From assembly GCA_034770075.1 (NCBI GenBank), contig CM068385.1:1124223-1188222 (forward strand): a stretch of DNA of 64,000 nucleotides, given 5' to 3'. The notes beneath the pieces were generated by a model that worked only from the letters and a program-made list of their open reading frames with translations, was not told the origin of the DNA and searched no databases. Of this stretch, positions 47,154 to 59,408 are shown piece by piece. The position numbers and the translations under genes are program-made. How positions within the stretch are numbered: position 1 is the first letter of the stretch; each line of letters starts with the position of its first letter. Source of the DNA: Aralia elata (lineage: Eukaryota > Streptophyta > Magnoliopsida > Apiales > Araliaceae).

Positions 47154-49448
47154 GTGACCTTAACTCAATGGCTATTACCAATGGGAACCTCCCAAAAGCT
47201 ACATGGTTATTGATGGATGGTAGGTTCCTCAATTATCGAAGGAAAATTAGATAAAAATAAGAAGTTGGTCAGACCGAGGACTGTAAACCAAGCGCTTGAT
47301 GGGAGGCAACCCATTATCTCTATCTGTATCCTTTATGTTTAGTTGTTATATTTCAATTACACATGTTTCAAATTTTCAAGTTTCTAAGTTTTCAATGCAT
47401 GTGTTTTTGTTAGTTTAGCTAGTGAGTTTGATTTGCTCTAAAGACCCATTCTTCGCTCAAACTGTCTAATGTGTGTTTGGTTTGTTGTAATATATCAGGT
47501 TAGGTGTGTTGATGATGGTTACCGCTTTGGGTTTTGAAAAATCAATTTTTTCAGAAAAATCAAGTTTTAGGGATACAAGGGGTTGGCGCCCTGCCGACAA
47601 AATGAAGAACAAAATCGGCGCCCTGCCGGTAAAACACAGTTTAATTTCGTGCCCCGGGGCCGGCGCTGAGCTCGCCCCAGCGGCAATTCCAGGTATATTT
47701 TCGCGCCCCAACGCGGATTGCTGAAAAAAATATATTTATTTCCCAAGCCGAATTGTATTGTCATTCCTATTTCCAAACTCATTCTTCCCCTCTCCCACAC
47801 AGATTCATCTTTAACCCACTGAGCATTCAAAGAGTCCATTTCCAAATTGAAGGTACTAACAAACAACTTCTTTTGCCAACACAAATAAAGGTACTCACTC
47901 CAATTATTGCATATAAATGAAATAAATTTGTCAATTGTGATGGGTATTCTTGGTTTATTAAACTGTTTATACTTGGATTTGCATTGGGTAATCATACACT
48001 GTTGAATTTGGATAAATTTAAATTGGTTGCCCAATTGAGTTTTTGTTGGCTCAATTAGAGGATTTTGAATTATTCATTGCTATGATTTGATTGAATTTTA
48101 TAATAACTTGGCAATCTCTATTGAAACTGAGTTTTGGGGAGATATTTAATGAAGAATTTCAGTCAGCGCACACCACGTAATCAATGAATTGTCTAAAAGA
48201 AAGTTGGCCTGATTGAGCATTGTTTGGTAAGAAATTACTTGGTTATTATTTAAATACTGCCCCAATGCATGTTCCCGAGCCACAACCGTTACTAGTTTAT
48301 CCAACATCAGACTCAAATGTTTAGAAGGTTATGGTCGAGCACGATGCTTGGCCAATCAGGGAAGTTCTCAGTTTTCATTTTTTATCTTATAAACAATGAG
48401 GACATTGTTCACTTTGAGTTTGGGGGTGGATCATATAGCATTGACATCATAGCATTGCATGTGTTAGTTATTTATGCATATTACTCTCTGTATGTTGTTT
48501 TTAAAAAATGTTTAATCTTAGGATGTGTCTCTTAAGCATTGTTTTAATTGGGTTTGAACTAGAATCCATGGTCAATGATAATAATTTGATTGAATTGGTC
48601 TAACTCATGGAAAATGGATGAATGTTGCTTAGTCTATGCGCTTAATGTATTGTTGGTTATTGTTTTGCTTATGAGTTCTTCTACTTTTATGCACTTACCC
48701 ATGTGTATTGAGCTAGTTATATGCTTAGAGAAGGCTTATATTACCAAATGCTTGTGGGAGATATCTATAAGCTTTAGAACTCGTTAAAACATCACTCGAA
48801 GCAAGGTATCCAAATTTGTTGGATTTGATTTGCTGGTCATGTGGTGAGTTGAGATGGAGCGTAAAACGTACTCACTCATAAACACATGCTTTGGGGAGAT
48901 AAAGCGTAAAACACGCTTTTTTTTTAAATGTTGAATTTTTTTTTGAAAGATAGTCATATTGCAAATCTTGCAAAGGGTTGAGATAGAGCGTAAAACACAC
49001 TCACCCCTAAGAGTGGACTTAGGATAAGATGGAGCATAAAACGCACTTGCCTAGAGTCCTTTGGTCACAAATTTTTTTGGAAATTGTGATTTATATACAT
49101 TTGCGATGAGTGATGTATAAACATGTAGTTTTGAAGTTTATTTTGATTTCTTTCACAAGGCAATGTGATTGCGTAGGTTCATCTGAGCTTGATTCGTATA
49201 ATGCAATTGGATATGCACACTCGTACTCACACACACATGGAAAGGACCTAAAGCAAGCTATGAATAGCTATTTGTAAATCTAGACTTGCAATGTTTTGAA
49301 AGCTTCTTTGAGTCTTCATGTGTTTATGCTTTGAGACCATTGGTTAGCTTTTTAATTCATTGCTCAAGTTACTTTATTTAAAAATGTTTAATTTTGATAG
49401 TTAGTGCGTTTTGCTTGAGGACAAACAACGATTTAAGTTTAGGGTATT
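47154..49448 (+). other. Non-coding internal region of the LTR element
   Basis: No convincing gene. It includes CGCTTGATGGGAGGCAACCCAT (47,295-47,316), a phrase typical downstream of gag in Athila-like elements, a GC-rich block (47,580-47,710) with GGCGCCCTGCCG words, and a degenerate repeat around GAGCGTAAAACGCACT (48,855-49,050, four to five copies). Confidence 0.6.
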
Positions 49449-51333
49449 TGATGAATGTATTTTATACACACAAATTGGGTACTTTTGGCCTTGATAATTT
49501 GTAAGTATTTAGCTATTTCGTTTGATTTGTATTTATTTTTCCCTTATTGTTGAATTGTGTGGTTTTGTATTGCTATTATATATTTTTGTATGCTTTTATG
49601 TGTTTTTACTTTGTTTTGTAGAAATTAAAATAAAGGCCCCCTGGATCAATGCATTTTTAGCTTGAATTTGGCATTTCTGCTGCTTGTTTCTCAATTTCAC
49701 CCATGATCCAATCCGAATCTCTCAAAACGCAAAACATAAAAGTCGTAGATCTTTGTCTTAGTTTTTCAGAACATCTTGAATCATCCAATTTGAAGTTCGT
49801 ATGAGAGAGTTATGGTCATTCTACCATTGGATTTGACATAAATTTTACACAATAATTGCTTCTGACTCAATTTGAGCCTTGCACCGGCCAATATCTCGAT
49901 GAGCTCTAGTTATGAAGATTGTAGAGCTACTTCTTAACTTTTCGTAGTCTCTTTAATCGCCTTAATCCGAGTTCGAACGAAGAAGTTATGGTCATTTTTC
50001 CAACAGACATCGAAACTGATTCAGGGTACAGAGTTTCAATGCCGGGGCGAAGGATTTCAGGCCATTTTTGGCTCCGGTACGGGAAATGCCTGGATGAAAA
50101 TCAGATTTTGCCATTTTTTGTCCAATTTGTTGTGCAAAGCTAGGTTTTGCATCCAAGGACATATACATCTATAGGGAGTACGAAAATAGGAAGGAAAGGA
50201 GGAGAGAAACATCAAATCTAGAGAGAGGGAGGCTACACAATACATCAAATTAGAGGGTCAAAGTACTAAAATCAAGCTACATCAAGCAATGCCACGGAGT
50301 TAAAGCATCAAGGATTGCAAAATCAAGGAAGAGAAACTATTGTTCATCATCAACCCATCAAACATCATATGAAAATCTATAAAAGTGGTTTTATCTCTAC
50401 TTTTTCGTTCTATTTTATAATCCAACATAATGTATAAATTGAATATGATGTTATTTGTAGTTACTATAACCTAGAACTCATATTCTAAGATTTCAATGGA
50501 ACTCATCACATAGTTTGAATTGATTTCTCTCTCCTTGATATTGGGTAATCATTTGTGAATTGGGTATCATAATTTATGCTTTATATATTAATTACCTAGC
50601 TAGTAATTACCTTGGGAACCTATATAAAATTGAAAAATGGATTATAGTGTTAAGACCTTGTTATGATATCATATGAAAATTAGATATTTCTATGGGTAAT
50701 TTATGAAATTAAGTGACGTGCGTTTTATTTATTATCCTCATGAATAGATAATTTGATTGTATTTAGGATAGACATATATCTAAATACTACATGTATCCAT
50801 TTGAGAATCCATGCTTAATAATTTCTATTGCGAAAGTTGGTAATTGATAGGGTGATTAATGAGATTTGGTGACACGTGTCTTGTTAATTATTCTTGATAT
50901 TAGATTCTTGCTAGTGTGTAGAATAGAGATATATCTATATACTCCATTAGGAAATACGTATTTGACCATCGAAAGAGTCTTGTATATACTTGTGATTACT
51001 CGGATAACAATTCTTGTGATTTAATTAGTGAAAAGAGAGTTAAGATATTTAAATGAAGTGTTGGAGAAAATTGTGATTTTAAACTTGTTAATATTAGATT
51101 TCATTATCTTAATGCTTTCTATAGTTCTCGAATTATTTGTTAACTTTATTAATGTAAAACAACAAAAATACAATTGTCATTAGTTTAAATAAGATTGAGA
51201 TGATAAAAGGTTAGTACTTGGAAATCATTAATAATAATTTCTCGTGGGATCGATACTTTACTTACTCTTTATTACTTGTTGACCGCGTATACTTGCGCGT
51301 AAATTGTCATTATATAATTCGGACAACACTATC

Positions 51334-52407
51334 CTAACCCGAAGAGAGGAGTATGCTTTAATTGTGGAGTGTTGGATCACATAAGAAGGAATTGCCCTAA
51401 GAAAAGTACAAGCGAAGGAAACAAAAATAGAGGACCTAATAATAGTGGCAAGTTATCCATCGCGACACCAGTTCAATCGACTTGACCGACAGCCCCGAAC
51501 ATTCAACATGACATGCTGTGGAATCAAAAAACATGGTGTCAGGTATCATTCCGATTAACGATATAAATGTCATATTTTATTCGATTCGGGTGCTACTTGC
51601 TCATTTATATCTGATAAATTTGCTAAAAAGTTAAATATGTTTCATGAAACGTTAGAATATCCCCTAAATATAGAGGTTGTGAATAAGGAGGTAATTCCTG
51701 TCAAGTTCCTATGCAAGAATTGTCGTGTAAATATCGGGGGACATAAAATGTTTGTGGATTGAATTCCAATTTGTCTTAGAGAGTTCGATGTCATTTTAGG
51801 AATGAATTGGCTATTTAACTATGATGCAATAATTGATTACCAAAGGAAATGCATAAATCTTATGACTCCGAAGAGGTCAAAAGTAGTATTCTATGGTAGC
51901 AAGTCGCCAAGACAATTGAGTTGTCTGACGATATTACAGGCCAAGAGATTGTTGAGAAAGGGATGTACGAGATATTTAGCGTACATAATAGATACTTAGA
52001 AGGAGGAAGTTATGTTAGATGATATACCAGTAGTTAATGAATTTGCAGATGTGTTCCTGGACGAACTGTTAGGACTTAAGCCAGACAGAGAAATTGAGTT
52101 TGTTATCGATCTAGTACCAGGGACGACTCCAATATCGAAAGCCCCGTACAGTGGCTCTAGTTGAAATGGAGGAACTGATGGTTCAATTGCAAGAATTGTT
52201 GGATAAAAAGTATATTTAACCTAATGTCTCATCATGGGGAGCACCAGTGTTGTTTGTCAAGAAGAAGATTGGGTCGTTACGACTTTGTATTGACTACAAA
52301 GAGTTGAATAAAGTCACTATCAAGAACAGGTATCCGTTACCAAGGATTGACGATCTGTTTTATCAATTGAAAGGAGTGAAGTATTTCTCGAACTTAGATA
52401 GTTTATT
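51334..52407 (+). pseudogene. Chromovirus zinc knuckle, protease and N-terminal reverse transcriptase
   Basis: This continues the gag broken at 44,156. It reads CFNCGVLDHIRRNCPK (second knuckle), then FDSGATCSFISDKFAKKLN (aspartic protease, D-S-G) to REFDVILGMNWLFNYDAIID. The pre-RT linker reads GLKPDREIEFVIDLVPGTTP. The RT start includes SSWGAPVLFVKKK, LCIDYKELNKVTIKNRYPLP and RIDDLFYQLKGVKYFSNLD. Stops interrupt it at several places. RT is cut before its catalytic YXDD motif, at about 52,407. Confidence 0.85.
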
Positions 52408-53050
52408 ACAAGCATCTCCATCTAGTCTCAAGGTTCTTATAACCTTTACAAATACACACATATATAAAATCTTTCAAATTCATTATAAATATTTAATTAT
52501 CATATAAATAGTATTTATCCATCCATCTTTCTTTCCTTTTATCCTTGTTCGATCCTTCAGCCTTCTCAAGTTTAGCTGCAAGTGTTTATTTTAAGCAAGA
52601 ATGAGTACAAATTGCCCACCAAGTAATAAGATAGTTCGACGTCCAACATCAAGAAAAACAATCATTTTCATCTGAAGACTTCAGCAATTGGAATAAAATT
52701 GAGAAGTATTTGAATAATAAGAAATAATGAGATTTCAAGTTGTTACCATTGTACTGAGAGGTAATAAATACCTTAAACAAATAAAACCATCAGGATGAAT
52801 ATCAATCACAAAGACCAACAAACATCCTCTGCAGGTACTTTAGGGGATCAACCTGTCGTACCATATATTGTGCACACATATCAATTTTTAACGCCTAAGC
52901 GTAAATGGGACTATATGTCCGACATCTGTTATCCCTTTTTTAGGTTATTTATCTCAGTTTTATACCACGAGTTCGTATCAAAGAAATTTGGATTGGTTTG
53001 ATTTTAAAAAAAACCTATGATTTGAACAATATATCATCGTACATCAATAT
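52408..53050. other. Junction sequence between two retroelement remnants
   Basis: No recognisable gene. The chromovirus RT stops at about 52,407 and an Athila RT starts near 53,050. The AT-rich filler has a short frame at 52,795-53,001 with no recognised motif. It could be LTR or flanking sequence of the second element. Confidence 0.4.
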
Positions 53051-54109
53051 TATTTAACCATTTCCTTTTACCATTTATTGACCAAATGTTGGACAGGCTT
53101 GAAGGACATGGGTATTACTGCCTCTTGGACGGTTACTCAGGTTACAATTAGATAGCCATAGCACCCGAAGATCAGGAAAAAACGACATTCACATGCCCTT
53201 ATGGTACGTTTGCTTTCCGAAGAATATCTTTTGGGTTATGTAATGCTCCTGCGATGTTTCAACGGTGTATGATGGCCATCTTTTCTGATATGGTGGAGCA
53301 TAACCTCGAGGTATTTATGGATGATTTCTCAGTTTTTGGAGATTCATTTGATCATTGTTTGGACAATCTTACTCTCGTGCTCAAAAGGTGTATGGAGACG
53401 AACTTGATCTTGAATTGGGAAAAATGCCATTTTATAGTCCAAGAAGGGATAATTTTAGGTCATAAAGTTTCTGCAAAAGGAATCGAAATAGACATAGCGA
53501 AGCTTGAAACCATTGAGAACCTACATCCACCATCTTCAGTTAAGGGTATTCAGAGTTTTTTGGGACATGCAGGGTTTTATAGAAGATTTATAAAAGACTT
53601 CTCCAAAATCACAAAGCTACTGTGTAGTCTTTTGGAGAAGGATGTTTCGTTTATCTTTGATAAAGCATGTCTTGAAGCCTTCGAAGTGTTAAAGCAAAAG
53701 CTAATTACTACACCTGTCATAGTAGCACCAGATTAGAGTAGTCCGTTTGAATTAATGTGCTACGCTAGCGACTTTACGATTGGTTCAGTTCTCGGCCAAC
53801 GTAAAGATAAGACTTTTCATGCCATTTATTATGCTAGCAAGACATTATCGGATGCTCAGCTAAACTATACAACCGCGGAGAAGGAGCTATTGGCAGTTAT
53901 TTATGCCTTTGATAAATTTTGTTCGTATCTGATTGGGACCAAGGTGATTTTGTTTACAGATCACTCGACTATTAAATATCTGATAGCTAAGAATGACACT
54001 AAGCCGAGATTGATTCGCTGGATACTATTGCTCCAGCAGTTTGATTTGGAGATTTGGGATCGGAAAGGGACAAAAAATCAGGTTGCTGATCATTTATCAC
54101 GGTTAGAGA
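53050..54109 (+). pseudogene. Athila-type reverse transcriptase and RNase H
   Basis: FLLPFIDQMLDRLEGHGYYC and LLDGYSGYN (then a stop for the usual Gln) lead to TCPYGTFAFRRISFGLCNAP and the catalytic FMDDFSVFGDSFDHCL. The thumb follows, and then RNase H (YASDFTIGSVLGQRKDK; YYASKTLSDAQLNYTTAEKE; FTDHSTIKYL; NQVADHLSRLE). FMDDFSVFG and HLSRLE are characteristic of the Athila clade. One stop at 53,734 separates RT from RNase H. The frame is cut at 54,109 by a solo LTR and continues at 55,941. Confidence 0.9.
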
Positions 54110-55935
54110 TGGTGTGCTGTCGTAAGCAACCAAAAATAAAACCTTACTGCGAAAGATAATAATGTAGTAGTGCAAGTAAGAGTCGATCCCACAGAGAATG
54201 ATTAGTCTAAATTTATGCTTTGTTTACCAAAAAGGGGGGATTTATAATTTGATTTCACTAATTATCAAGAACAGAATTTAAAGTGATAAGAATAATCAAT
54301 TAATTAAAGATTTCAGTTCTTCGGGTTCAGTATCACCTTTTTACAATAATAGAATAATTAAGTATAGCAATATTTATCCTTCAATGAAATTAATAGCCCT
54401 AGGTAGTAACAAGCTCTACTACCCGAAACTCCCCATAGATTATCACTTAATGAAAAAAGCTTTTTACAAGATTCTAACTATTACACAACCTAGAACAAGC
54501 TCTCTAGATTTAATATAATAGCAGCATTAAAACTAGGGAATTAGACTAATCCAAGCAACAATCACACAAGCTCGGATTATTTAACTTATCTTTTGATAAT
54601 CATAGCAATACTCAAAAGCTTGATCACAATCATGTATCACTAATTGCTACTTATGATTAGGAACAATATCAATTACATGTAATATTGTCCCTTAATCCAA
54701 TAGATGAGATTAATCAAGTTGACTTAACTGATCACATTAAACCAATCAAAATAAAAATCATTCAACATTTAAATAGATTATCAAGAATGAACTTCATGTA
54801 AGAAGGAACAAATAGTTTATACTTAATCAAACCATTACCTGTAAACAAGGTTCAACATCCCATTCGAACTGAATAAGGAACTAGCCTAACATAATAAGTC
54901 CAATGAATAATTACTTGATTTATAAAAGGGGTGAGGACAACAACCTCACTATGGAGGTGATCATCTTTCCCTACTACTTACACTAGAGTTTGAAGATTAT
55001 GGAGAATGGTGAGTGAATTAATGTGTGAATTAGCAACTATACAAGCTAAGTTTCACTTGGTATTTATAGGAACTCATGGTGTGCTAACCTATCATTATAA
55101 GTCAAGATTAAACACCCAATCTACTCATGTGCATCAGCCAACCAAAGAAGAAGCCACCCAAAAAACATATCCATGTGATGCACAAATAGTCCAAATCTAA
55201 CAACTAAACTGATCAGCACTTTGTAAGCCAATTTTGAATTAACAAACCACCAAATTTGGACTTGATCAAAGAACAAAAGTTGTAGCCCTAGCATTTCTAA
55301 TGAATTTGGGCTTTTGAATCACCTGATTTGGAGTTGGGAAGCTCAAGTTATGACCCAAATACTCTAACTGGTCCGAACAGGAATCCAGTCCATGCGGGAT
55401 TCAGATCAGCTGTTTAAAAAGCAATGTTTGGAGGCCCAAATGAACTCGTATTTTTGCTCACCATACCATTATGGAAAGCTTGAGAAGTCCAATAAAAACT
55501 TCAAGAAGACCACATTCTCATTTGAAAACTCTAACACAACTCAAATTGCAAACGAAGCCCTAGAGGTCAATCTGTCCAAAAGCCAAACAATCTGAAATTT
55601 TCAGCTTTGATGTCCGTTGGTAAAATGGTCATAACTTTCTCACCCGAGCTCTGATTTAGGCGTTTCAAGATGATCCGGAAAGCTAAGAAATAGATTTATA
55701 ACTTTTCTTCTTTGAGCTTTGAGAGATATTAGTTGGACGAAGGACAAAATGGAGCCTCAAGTGGGCGGATTGATTTCAAAACAATCCAAAAGTGCGAAAA
55801 TATCTCATTTTTCATTTAATAGCTCCATTTGCAACCTAAATCAAAATATTAGAATAGTGAGTACACTTAGGTGCCAAATAAGTATAAAAGACTAGATATT
55901 AAGAGATAAAAACATAACATATTTTATACTTATAA
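54110..55935 (-). mobile_element. Solo LTR inserted in the Athila polyprotein
   Basis: The sequence between HLSRLE and NSELNKDDKTV is flanked by perfect AGAGA copies (54,105-54,109 and 55,936-55,940). On the minus strand it runs from TTATAAGTATAAAATATG (expected TG changed to TT) to CGACAGCACACCA. It contains no coding region or second LTR. It resembles the LTRs of the other Athila/Tat-type elements here in its AGTATAAAATATG start and its CTTATTATC-rich end. Confidence 0.75.
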
Positions 55936-55940
55936 AGAGA

Positions 55941-56347
55941 ATTCAGAGCTGAATAAGGATGATAAAACAGTGATCAATGAGTTTTTCCCGGATGAACAAT
56001 TGTTTGTTGTACAATTGGAGACACCATGGTATGCAGATTTTGTAAATTTCATCGTGGGAAAGGTGTTTCCATCAGATTTGACCAGTCAGCAGAAAAAGAA
56101 ATTTCTACATGATGTGAAGCATTATCTATGGGATGAGTCGTTCTTATTCAAGCAATGTGCAGATCAATTAATAAGAAGATGTGTACCCAAAGATGAAATG
56201 GAGAGTATTCTACAACAATGTCATGTATTTGACTATGGTGGACATTTCGGGGGAGAAAGAACGACAACCAAAGTATTACAATGTGGATTCTACTGGCCGA
56301 CAATTTTTAAGGATGTCCATGTGTTCGTGTTGAAATGTGACAGATGC
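55941..56347 (+). pseudogene. Athila-type integrase, N-terminal part
   Basis: The frame resumes with TVINEFFPDEQLFVVQ and LETPWYADFVNFIVGKVFP, then the HHCC zinc-binding region: RRCVPKDEMESILQQCH, GGHFGGERTTTKVLQ, GFYWPTIFKDVHVFVLKCD and RC. It breaks off right after CDRC, where AT-rich transposon sequence starts. The catalytic DDE core is absent. Confidence 0.85.
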
Positions 56348-57991
56348 ACTAATTTGTAAATATTTTATATTTATTGGTACAATTTTATAAAAAATTACAA
56401 CAAAAGTACATAAATAAAATATTTACAAATTAGTGCATATACGATATTTTATTTACAAAATTAGTATATTTTTATCCCTTTAATTTAAGTGAGTATTTTA
56501 ATAGGTTGCAATTAATTACTTTCTCTCTCCTCCCTTCTATCCCTTTAATTCATCACTTTCTCTCACCCCTCCCTCCCTCCGCCTATCCCCTCCCTCCCAT
56601 CCCTTCCCACATTCTTCTTCCCCTGCCCCCGCCCTCTTTCCTCCCGCAACCCTCCCCCGCCCATCTTCTTCTTCCCCCGCCCTCCCTCCACCCATCCCCT
56701 CCCTCCCGCTGCCCTCTTTCCTCCCATCCCCTCCTACCTTCTTCCCCCTGCCCCCTGCCCCCGCCCTCCATCCCCCCTCCCCCTACCCCACCTCATCCCT
56801 CCTGCCTTCTTTGTCTTCATATCAAGGTAACCAAACCTTCATTCCAAGGTAACCAAATCGTCATACCAAGGTAACCAATCCACCTTTACACCTGCAGTTT
56901 TTTTATAGTGCAGTTGGTAACCAAACCTTCATACCAAAGTAACCAATCTACCTCTACACCTGCAGTTTTTTCATAGTGCAGTTGGTAGCCAAACCTCATA
57001 CTAAGGTAACCAATTCAGTTTTATTAAGTTACCAATTTATTTTGAATGTGATGCAGTTAGTAGCCAAACTTTCATACCAATGTAACCAATTCAGTTTTAT
57101 TAGGTTACCTTCATAGTGCAGTTAGTAACCAAATATTCATATCAAGGTAACCAAATATTCATACCAAGATAACCAAACCTTCATACCGAGGTAACCAATC
57201 CACCTCAACACCTGTAGTTTTTTTATAGTGTAGTTGGTAACCAAACATTTATACCAATGTAACCAAACTTTCATACAAAGGTAACCAAGCATGCATCCTC
57301 TTAGAGCGACATTAGAGACAAAGCGAGTTTGTAAATGCGACCATTGTTGCCTGTGACACCTTGGAGGTAGTAGGTGAAGCCTAGACAAAGGGTGGCGAAG
57401 GTTGATTTAGCCCATAAATCAAAAAGAGAAAAAGAGAAATTTCAGTGCAGTTGGTAGCCAAACCTTCATATAAAGGTAACCATTTTAGTTTTTGTGGGTA
57501 ACCAAATCTCATCGAACAGCAGAATCTAACCTGTAATGTTTGTTGCCCAGATATGTTATGTTTGTTGCTGTTGTTTGTTGGATCTATTGTGAAACATAGC
57601 AGCCTTGTGTTGTTGATTTTGGTTGGAAAATATGGAGTTTTCGGTCGGTGGTGTTTGACCGAAAAATATGGTGATGGTTGGTGGCGGTCGGTGATGGTTG
57701 GCCGAAAAATATAGAGTGTCGTCGGAAAATATGGAGTACAGTCGGTGATAGTTAGCCTTTTGAAATTTGAATTTTGAAAAATATTTGAATTTGAATTATT
57801 AATTATGACAGTTACTTCTCCTTAATTTAAGGAATTCTTTATTTTTAAGAAACTGAATGATTTAATGAGTTTATCTTGTTGCTTTCTTTTTGTAATTATT
57901 TTGTTAGTGCAATATTTTTTTTATAATTATTTTGTTAGTGCACTATTCTTGTAATATTTTACTAATTATTGTATATTTCTGTAAAGGACCC
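56348..57991. mobile_element. MULE-like element, second family member
   Basis: The right end CTGTAAAGGACCC (57,979-57,991) has the complement GGGTCCTTTACAG, similar to the right end of the element at 1799-3391. The minisatellite (56,820-57,500) and the sequence before the right end (TTTTGTTAGTGCAC…) are shared too. The left boundary is uncertain. It begins with a hairpin (GCACTAATTTGTAAATATTT at 56,346 and its complement at 56,424) immediately after the interrupted integrase. Confidence 0.55.
56519..56812. repeat. Long pyrimidine-rich (C/T) tract
   Basis: Nearly 300 bases are almost entirely C and T on this strand, in irregular CCCTCC, CCCCTGCC and CTTCTTCC words. Frames through it on both strands (Pro/Ser/Leu-rich or Gly/Arg-rich) are artefacts of composition. 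Confidence 0.9.
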
Positions 57992-59408
57992 TAGTTTTTA
58001 TTGTTAGATTTGTTCTGTTTGTTAGTCTGGTTCATTAGGTCGCCTTTGTTAAATTTGGGCCTTTTTTTTTGGTTTGTAAGTGTCCGTTATGCCATTAATA
58101 GTCATGTGGGCTTTATTTCTATTTTCCTCTTTTCCTTATGTCACCAACGACACTACACGACTAAGTGGCCTTCAATTAGTTTGTCAATGTCATAAATTTG
58201 TTTTATCTAGTTTTTACTAGTCTCTCCCTTCCTTTCTAATTAAAATATAACTAATATTTTGTCAAATTAATTAAAATGAATATAAATTTAAAAAATGAGA
58301 GAGAAACAAATTAGTTTTAAATATAAGAATAGCATAAAACTAATTATTAATGTTTTCTTAAAATCTCAAAACGACAAATAAAAAAAGATAAATTACACTT
58401 TTTAAAAATCAGATAAAAAGAAAGAGTTTTACTAAATATTGCAATAAATTTATGCTAAATTACAATTGTGAACATTATCAATACATGAGATTAGTAAAAA
58501 TTATAGGAGGGTCTCACTTATTACACATTTATCTAATAAAATTACTGTTAATATTTAACTACGTAACGGACAATCAAAAATTAATGTGAACGTTCGTAAA
58601 ATATATCATTTTTTCTAAAAAGAGTGGAGGACCTATTGCTATACTTTAAAATATAGTGAATGATAGATTTTAATGTATATTAAAAAATCAAACATATCAA
58701 CAAAAAAATATATATTATTAAAGCAAAAAGAAAGACTATTAAAAATACATATCAAACGATGTAGTTGATTGTGTTTAGTTATTCTCCACTCATAATAAAT
58801 ACTTTAATGATAAAAAATTAAATATAAAATGACGTATGAATTATTAATTGATTATAACAGTTTAACCCACTCACTTATAATAAAAATATCAATTAATTAT
58901 AATTTAATATATCATTTTATTTTTATTTTTTTAATTATTTTTTATTATCACAATATTTTTATAGCACCAGACTCACTCACATGTAATAAATCATCAAGGT
59001 TGACATATTATTTGTTACCTCCCGCTCCCGGACAAAAATAGAAGTCAAAAATGTAAAAATGGGTCAAAGCCATCAGAGACTCGCATATTTGATGCTGTCT
59101 GCCTCCAGCATATCCCCCGGAACGTTCTGGAATCAAAAAGCCTGAAGGAGATCCCACTCCCTCTCTCCTTCCCCCAAACACATGGAGGTACCATTTTCTT
59201 TCCCTTCTTAGCTCACAACAGGGATACCATTTTCCTAGCATTCATTCATCACTTCTTCCTGCCCTTTCCCCCTTTTTCACTCTTATCTATTTGGCTCTAA
59301 AATTCTTGGATTGGGGATAAAATCTGTGTATTTGATTTGATTTTGATCCATCTGCTATTGGATCGATAAACCCATTTGTAATTTTGTGCAAATTATAATT
59401 TCTGCACA
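57992..59408 (+). other. Upstream region of the AHA1-type gene
   Basis: AT-rich sequence without a gene. Bases 59,090-59,400 are richer in C and T and probably hold the promoter and 5' UTR. I see no certain TATA box. Confidence 0.5.

Larger units (their letters stand above)
44157..51328 (+). mobile_element. Complete pol-less LTR retrotransposon (Athila/Tat-like, non-autonomous)
   Basis: The 5' LTR 44,157-46,058 (1902 bp, TGATGAGTGTATTTTATAC…CA) and 3' LTR 49,449-51,328 (1880 bp) are alike but visibly diverged. Target copies CTATT (44,152-44,156) and CTATC (51,329-51,333) flank it. The primer-binding site TTTTTGGCGCTGTTGTCGGGG (tRNA-Asp type) follows the 5' LTR, and a short purine stretch precedes the 3' LTR. 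The internal region (3.4 kb) has a damaged gag-like frame and no protease, RT or integrase, so the element depended on a helper. It split the gag zinc knuckles of an older element. Confidence 0.85.

Noticed and set aside
48317..48787. Short frames in the LTR element's internal region and LTRs (also 44,697 and 45,733)
   Set aside because: No recognisable motif, and they are not conserved between the two LTRs or with the sister element.
56506..56874. Proline-rich and glycine-rich frames in the pyrimidine tract
   Set aside because: Composition artefacts inside a MULE-like element, with no start context or motif.
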